A DNA stretch of 36,948 nt from Desulfovibrionales bacterium (lineage in GTDB: Bacteria; Desulfobacterota; Desulfovibrionia; Desulfovibrionales; Desulfonatronaceae), in the NCBI GenBank assembly GCA_007693505.1, contig REDL01000058.1:1-36948 (forward strand), given 5' to 3'. The notes below the pieces were generated by a model, which was given only the letters and a program-made list of their open reading frames with translations, was not told the origin of the DNA and did no database searches. The position numbers were made by a program, and so were the translations under genes. Of the stretch, positions 34,946-36,948 are shown in pieces; the stretch's first letter is position 1; every line of letters starts with the position of its first letter.

Positions 34946-35050
34946 AGGGTGAGGCTCATCAAAAAATACGTAATGCTCCCGGTCTTTCTTGTTATCAGCC
35001 TTCTGTATCTCATCGAAAGCCTTTACAACTTCCCCTCTCATGTCGGTCAT

Positions 35051-35185
35051 TCACCCTGGATCATTTCCACCTGAAATCCAAGAAACAACAGGGATCACCA
35101 GACACACAATGCCGATTACCAGGCCTACCGTAGTGTATTTGCTTGGCAGGCTCCAATTCTTCCATTGCTTCATGCTCGGAATCAT
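35051..35185 (-). CDS. Small membrane protein, perhaps a truncated cassette gene
   Basis: A 44-residue minus-strand frame beginning MIPSMKQWKNWSLPSKYT with one strong hydrophobic helix (TVGLVIGIVCLVIPVVSWI). The same frame continues after its TGA for about 43 more codons of hydrophilic sequence (MTDMRGEVVKAFDEIQKADN...) until it runs into the palindromic repeat cluster, so a longer gene may have been broken by a nonsense change and the repeat. It begins 10 bp past an attC-like site, as cassette genes do. No known family. Confidence 0.4.
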   Translation of the reverse strand: MIPSMKQWKNWSLPSKYTTVGLVIGIVCLVIPVVSWISGGNDPG

Positions 35186-35194
35186 TTCTTTTCA

Positions 35195-35266
35195 GCCCAA
35201 TGACTAAGTTCATTGGCGGCAATGGAGCTGTAGCGGAATTGTCGTCTTGCGGATTCTTAGTTAGAC
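35195..35266 (-). other. Possible degenerate attC site of second cassette
   Basis: On the minus strand GTCTAAC (35266-35260) matches the attC core RYYYAAC exactly and contains the stop codon of the DUF2442 gene, a frequent feature of cassettes. ATTGGGC (35201-35195) matches GTTRRRY at six of seven. The bases between can pair only in part (ACTAAG with CTTAGT, GCAA with TTGC). Weak alone; supported by position. Confidence 0.35.
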
Positions 35267-35500
35267 ATTTTTAACTGAATCCAGATACAGCGTGTCAGGG
35301 CAGATATCTTGATTGTGGGGCCATACTACTGTCCCATCCCACGCCTTGGCCTGCTTGAAATAAACAGTATCGTTCAATTCCTTAAAGACACCGAAATGGA
35401 GCAGGTGGGAACAATCGTATATTCCTTCCTCGTCATTATTAAATTGAATTTTCAATTTGTAGTCATCAATCGCAGAAACGCTTTTAACTCTTGGATTCAT
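35261..35500 (-). CDS. DUF2442 protein
   Basis: A 79-residue DUF2442 protein (MNPRVKSVSAIDDYKLKIQFNNDEEGIYDC..., ending DTLYLDS). Members often sit beside DUF4160 genes and have been considered components of toxin-antitoxin-like pairs; function is unproven. It starts four bases after the end of the (broken) DUF4160 gene. AT-richer composition than the core genes suggests recent arrival. Its TAA stop lies inside an attC-like box. Confidence 0.85.
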   Translation of the reverse strand: MNPRVKSVSAIDDYKLKIQFNNDEEGIYDCSHLLHFGVFKELNDTVYFKQAKAWDGTVVWPHNQDICPDTLYLDSVKNV

Positions 35501-35505
35501 TGTTG

Positions 35506-35773
35506 CTACCTCAAAGGATCAATTTTGTATGGTTGCTCACCAGATACTGCAATATTCCAGTTGGCAACAAGTTCTTCTTTATGCAGTTCGATCCAGGCTT
35601 GGAGCAATTTCATTTTTGAGTTTGGTATACTAATCAAGTACGGTGCCATCATGGATTTGCACGATTACTTCATTATCCTGGTGTTTTACATGAATATGAG
35701 GCAACTTGTGTTGTTTGTTGTCCATGAAATACATGTAGACGATCAATCCGTAAAACATTGAAATTGATGGCAT
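35506..35773 (-). pseudogene. DUF4160 gene broken by a frameshift
   Basis: From ATG 35773 (GAGGTAAAG upstream) the frame reads MPSISMFYGLIVYMYFMDN, then KQHKLPHIHVKHQDNEVIV, the DUF4160 start, and stops at TAG 35632-35630 after DGTVLD. The remainder of the domain is intact in another frame from about 35629: SIPNSKMKLLQAWIELHKEE, then LVANWNIAVSGEQPYKIDPLR, ending TAG 35508-35506. A net +1 or -2 change near 35630-35636 explains it. The shifted half has no start codon of its own, so the toxin-like partner of DUF2442 is probably dead. Confidence 0.85.
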
Positions 35774-35798
35774 ATCTTTACCTCGTTTTTTGCTTTAT

Positions 35799-35855
35799 CC
35801 TTAACGCCCAAATCAGCCGCGCGCTTTTTGCGTCGGCTGCATTTGCTTGTTAGCT
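35799..35855 (-). other. Integron attC site of BrnT/BrnA cassette
   Basis: A 57-bp minus-strand site in the order R'-L'-loop-L''-R'': AGCTAAC, AAGC, AAATGCAGCCG, a 14-base tip with its own CGC/GCG stem, CGGCTGATTT, GGGC, GTTAAGG. L' and L'' pair fully except for one unpaired G, the extrahelical base typical of attC. The core boxes each differ from RYYYAAC and GTTRRRY at one base. The cassette left end (GTTAGCT, 36451-36445) is the exact complement of this R' box, as expected if the cassette was cut at its own attC. Confidence 0.8.
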
Positions 35856-36127
35856 GTGAGATCTTGCAAAGAACCCGAAATGTATTTGTGAATGATGCTC
35901 GATACAAAGGTCTGGTAAGGAATACCCTCCTCTGTGGCTCTAGACTGAATAGCCGTTAAATCTCTGTTGGAGATTCGAATATTTATTCTTTTATCTTTCT
36001 TAAATGTATTACTAGCAATTGCAACTAGCTCTTCTCTGCGAGATTCAGTTAATACTGACTCAAATTGCCCAGCCTCGACAGCATCAAGGAGATCCTTCTC
36101 TTCTTCGGATAACTTAGACTTGCTCAT
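35813..36127 (-). CDS. BrnA/CopG-like antitoxin with C-terminus encoded in attC
   Basis: A 104-residue antitoxin of the CopG/BrnA type. An N-terminal acidic-basic helix (SKSKLSEEEKDLLDAVEAGQF) is followed by a ribbon-helix-helix (KRINIRISNRDLTAIQSRATEEGIPYQTFVSSIIHKYISG). It binds and blocks the upstream toxin and represses the operon. Its ATG overlaps the toxin stop (ATGA). The last ~14 residues (TANKQMQPTQKARG) are encoded by the attC site, so the tail is a by-product of cassette structure. The codon use and AT content differ from the core genome. Confidence 0.82.
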   Translation of the reverse strand: MSKSKLSEEEKDLLDAVEAGQFESVLTESRREELVAIASNTFKKDKRINIRISNRDLTAIQSRATEEGIPYQTFVSSIIHKYISGSLQDLTANKQMQPTQKARG

Positions 36128-36402
36128 GATCTACCTCCAAGGTACAGCTTAGTAAATTTTCTACTCGGAATGATAGTTTTCAAAAATATCTCATCATCCC
36201 TTTCTACATAAGGGACAAGATAAACGTACTCCCTGATACAAATGACGAAAATCCGCTGATTGGGATAATTTGAAGCATTGGGGTGGGCGATATCATCTAA
36301 TAAACCACCATGTTCAATGTGAAAGATCGCCTCCTCAAAGGATACGCTCCTATCGACTATGAGTGCCTGATTTTTATCAGGGTTCCAATTGTAGATTTTC
36401 AT
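36124..36402 (-). CDS. BrnT-family (RelE-like) toxin
   Basis: A 92-residue toxin of the BrnT/RelE fold, probably a translation-blocking ribonuclease. The start YNWNPDKNQALIVDRSVSFEEAI is the typical BrnT W.P.K......V.FEEA pattern; RIFVICIREYVYLVPYVERDDE and IIPSRKFTKLYL cover the later strands and basic C-terminus. Toxin-before-antitoxin order is normal for brnTA. The 5' end of the cassette is 48 bases before the start. Such TA pairs are frequent cargo of chromosomal integrons, where they stabilise the array. Confidence 0.8.
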   Translation of the reverse strand: MKIYNWNPDKNQALIVDRSVSFEEAIFHIEHGGLLDDIAHPNASNYPNQRIFVICIREYVYLVPYVERDDEIFLKTIIPSRKFTKLYLGGRS

Positions 36403-36444
36403 AGATAGAAGCCTAGCACAAATGTGTGCACTTTGTCATCAAGC

Positions 36445-36451
36445 AGCTAAC
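36445..36451 (-). other. Cassette/attI recombination junction
   Basis: On the minus strand GTTAGCT (36451-36445); integron recombination would cut after the G. TTAGCT is exactly what this cassette should carry if it was excised at its own attC (R' box AGCTAAC at 35855). The bases before the G then belong to attI, whose extent cannot be set from this window. Confidence 0.6.
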
Positions 36452-36513
36452 AGTGTTATTATGCGGAACTCACAAAAATCCGCCCCCCAAAATTCCCGGC
36501 CTTAACACCTGCT

Positions 36514-36591
36514 GATTTGGCAAGCACTTTTTGAAAAAATGGTCAGTATTTGCCATTTTATTTCAATGTATTAAAAAATGCTTGTCAAATC
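36514..36591. repeat. 78-bp imperfect palindrome in attI region
   Basis: GATTTGGCAAGCACTTTTT (36514-36532) and AAAAAATGCTTGTCAAATC (36573-36591) are inverted copies with 17 of 19 positions matching. Inside, GAAAAAATGG (36533-36542) faces CCATTTTATTTC (36553-36564) around a small loop. It lies between the first cassette and the integrase. It may be structural, a transposon remnant, or part of cassette promoter control. Confidence 0.7.
36560..36588 (-). promoter_or_regulatory. Candidate cassette promoter (Pc)
   Basis: On the minus strand a perfect TTGACA (36588-36583) is followed after 17 bases by TGAAAT (36565-36560; four of six to consensus). It points into the cassette genes, about 110 bp from the recombination junction, as Pc does in integrons. 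The -35 box lies in one arm of the 78-bp palindrome. Confidence 0.5.
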
Positions 36592-36601
36592 CTTCTTGAC
36601 T

Positions 36602-36690
36602 CCGAGGTCAGCTTTATGCTTTGTGCTGAACTTAGCTTTATGCGGCAGCAATATAATCACCACAAGGACGGGGCATAAAGCCAACCTCGG
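36602..36690. promoter_or_regulatory. Inverted repeat around integrase leader
   Basis: CCGAGGTCAGCTTTATGC (36602-36619) and GCATAAAGCCAACCTCGG (36673-36690) are inverted copies, 16 of 18 matching. A further AGCTTTATGC copy lies at 36634-36643, and TATAAT at 36652-36657. The right arm runs into the integrase RBS (GGAGG 36689-36693), so a folded leader could hide it. No clear LexA box was found. Confidence 0.6.
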
Positions 36691-36698
36691 AGGAAATG

Positions 36699-36948
36699 AT
36701 GGATCAAACCGTGATCACTTTTGACGACTGGGAGAAGGTCTTGAAGGCCAGTGTCCCACCGGAACGATATCACGCATACCGGGAAGCCATCGTCAAATTC
36801 CGGTACTGGTTTAGCAGTCCGTTGAAAAACTCCCAATTGCTGCGTCGCCACAAAAAGTTCAAACTCTCACGTATGAATAAATACGCTTCGACATTGATTC
36901 GATTGCCAGGACGGCAAATCGAAAATGTGGCGAAGCCACAGCCCGCAG
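36699..36948 (+). CDS. intI: Tyrosine recombinase start, probable integron integrase (5' part, interrupted)
   Basis: From ATG 36699 (GGAGG five bases upstream) the frame reads MDQTVITFDDWEKVLKASV, then PPERYHAYREAIVKFRYWF. This N-terminal helical stretch resembles the long integron integrases I know from Planctomycetes and Verrucomicrobia. The catalytic domain lies outside the window. From about 36813 the frame stays open but the DNA is a dispersed repeat, so the gene is probably truncated or interrupted. The call rests on the N-terminal likeness and above all on context: an attC-bearing cassette array pointing away, a Pc-like promoter, and large leader repeats. A different phage-type tyrosine recombinase is the alternative. 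Confidence 0.55.
   Translation, partial: MDQTVITFDDWEKVLKASVPPERYHAYREAIVKFRYWFSSPLKNSQLLRRHKKFKLSRMNKYASTLIRLPGRQIENVAKPQPA
36815..36948. repeat. Dispersed repeat entering the integrase gene
   Basis: GAAAAACTCCCAATTGCTG (36824-36842) matches 14352-14370 at 18 of 19 bases, and CAATTGCTGCGTCGC (36834-36848) matches 14502-14516 exactly. A CGTATGAATAAATACG palindrome lies at 36870-36885. The element continues past the window. Confidence 0.65.

Overview
The window is bacterial chromosome, GC-rich over its first 34 kb and visibly AT-richer from about 35 kb onward. The best guess for the host is a sulfate reducer of the Desulfovibrionales or a close relative. The bacterioferritin closely resembles the Desulfovibrio type as I remember it, and there is a CoA-disulfide/polysulfide reductase fused to a rhodanese domain. 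No rRNA, tRNA or CRISPR array was seen.

Layout. 1-217: 3' end of a flagellin. 369-9941 (+): one long, tightly packed operon for an MSHA-type IV pilus or type II secretion-like machine, in the order M, E, G, J-like, I, K, L, N, with no pilin genes in view. 10059-10610 (-): bacterioferritin. 10917-16425 (-): a signalling cluster that joins a CheA kinase and an Hpt-STAS protein to a partner-switching pair (receiver-PP2C phosphatase and anti-sigma kinase-STAS fusion). 16821-29649 (-): a colinear housekeeping run (dksA, rqcH-like, moaA, phoH, pgpH, ybeY, nadE, moxR, MTA/SAH deaminase, murJ). 30183-33338: a Tim44-domain exported protein divergent from the CoA-disulfide reductase/rhodanese. 33389-34515 (+): a decayed FitAB/VapBC-type toxin-antitoxin pair and a Cys-rich unknown protein.

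34516-36948 is accessory DNA, and I read its right part as the intI end of a chromosomal integron. The start of a tyrosine recombinase resembling long-form integron integrases (from 36699, +) faces away from a minus-strand series of small cassette-like genes. The first cassette carries a BrnT/BrnA-like toxin-antitoxin pair and ends in a clear 57-bp attC site (35799-35855). Its left boundary (36445-36451) matches the arm of its own attC. The second cassette holds a frameshifted DUF4160 gene and a DUF2442 gene whose stop codon lies in an attC-like core box. A third, broken cassette may follow. A putative cassette promoter and two large inverted repeats lie between the integrase and the first cassette. 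The integrase reading frame runs into a dispersed repeat that also occurs inside the signalling cluster.

Several kinds of non-coding repeat are scattered through the window: hexamer-phased ATCG elements at four intergenic sites, a REP-like element between two signalling genes, and a cluster of palindromic repeats at 34768-34945. Long C homopolymers sit inside three minus-strand coding regions.
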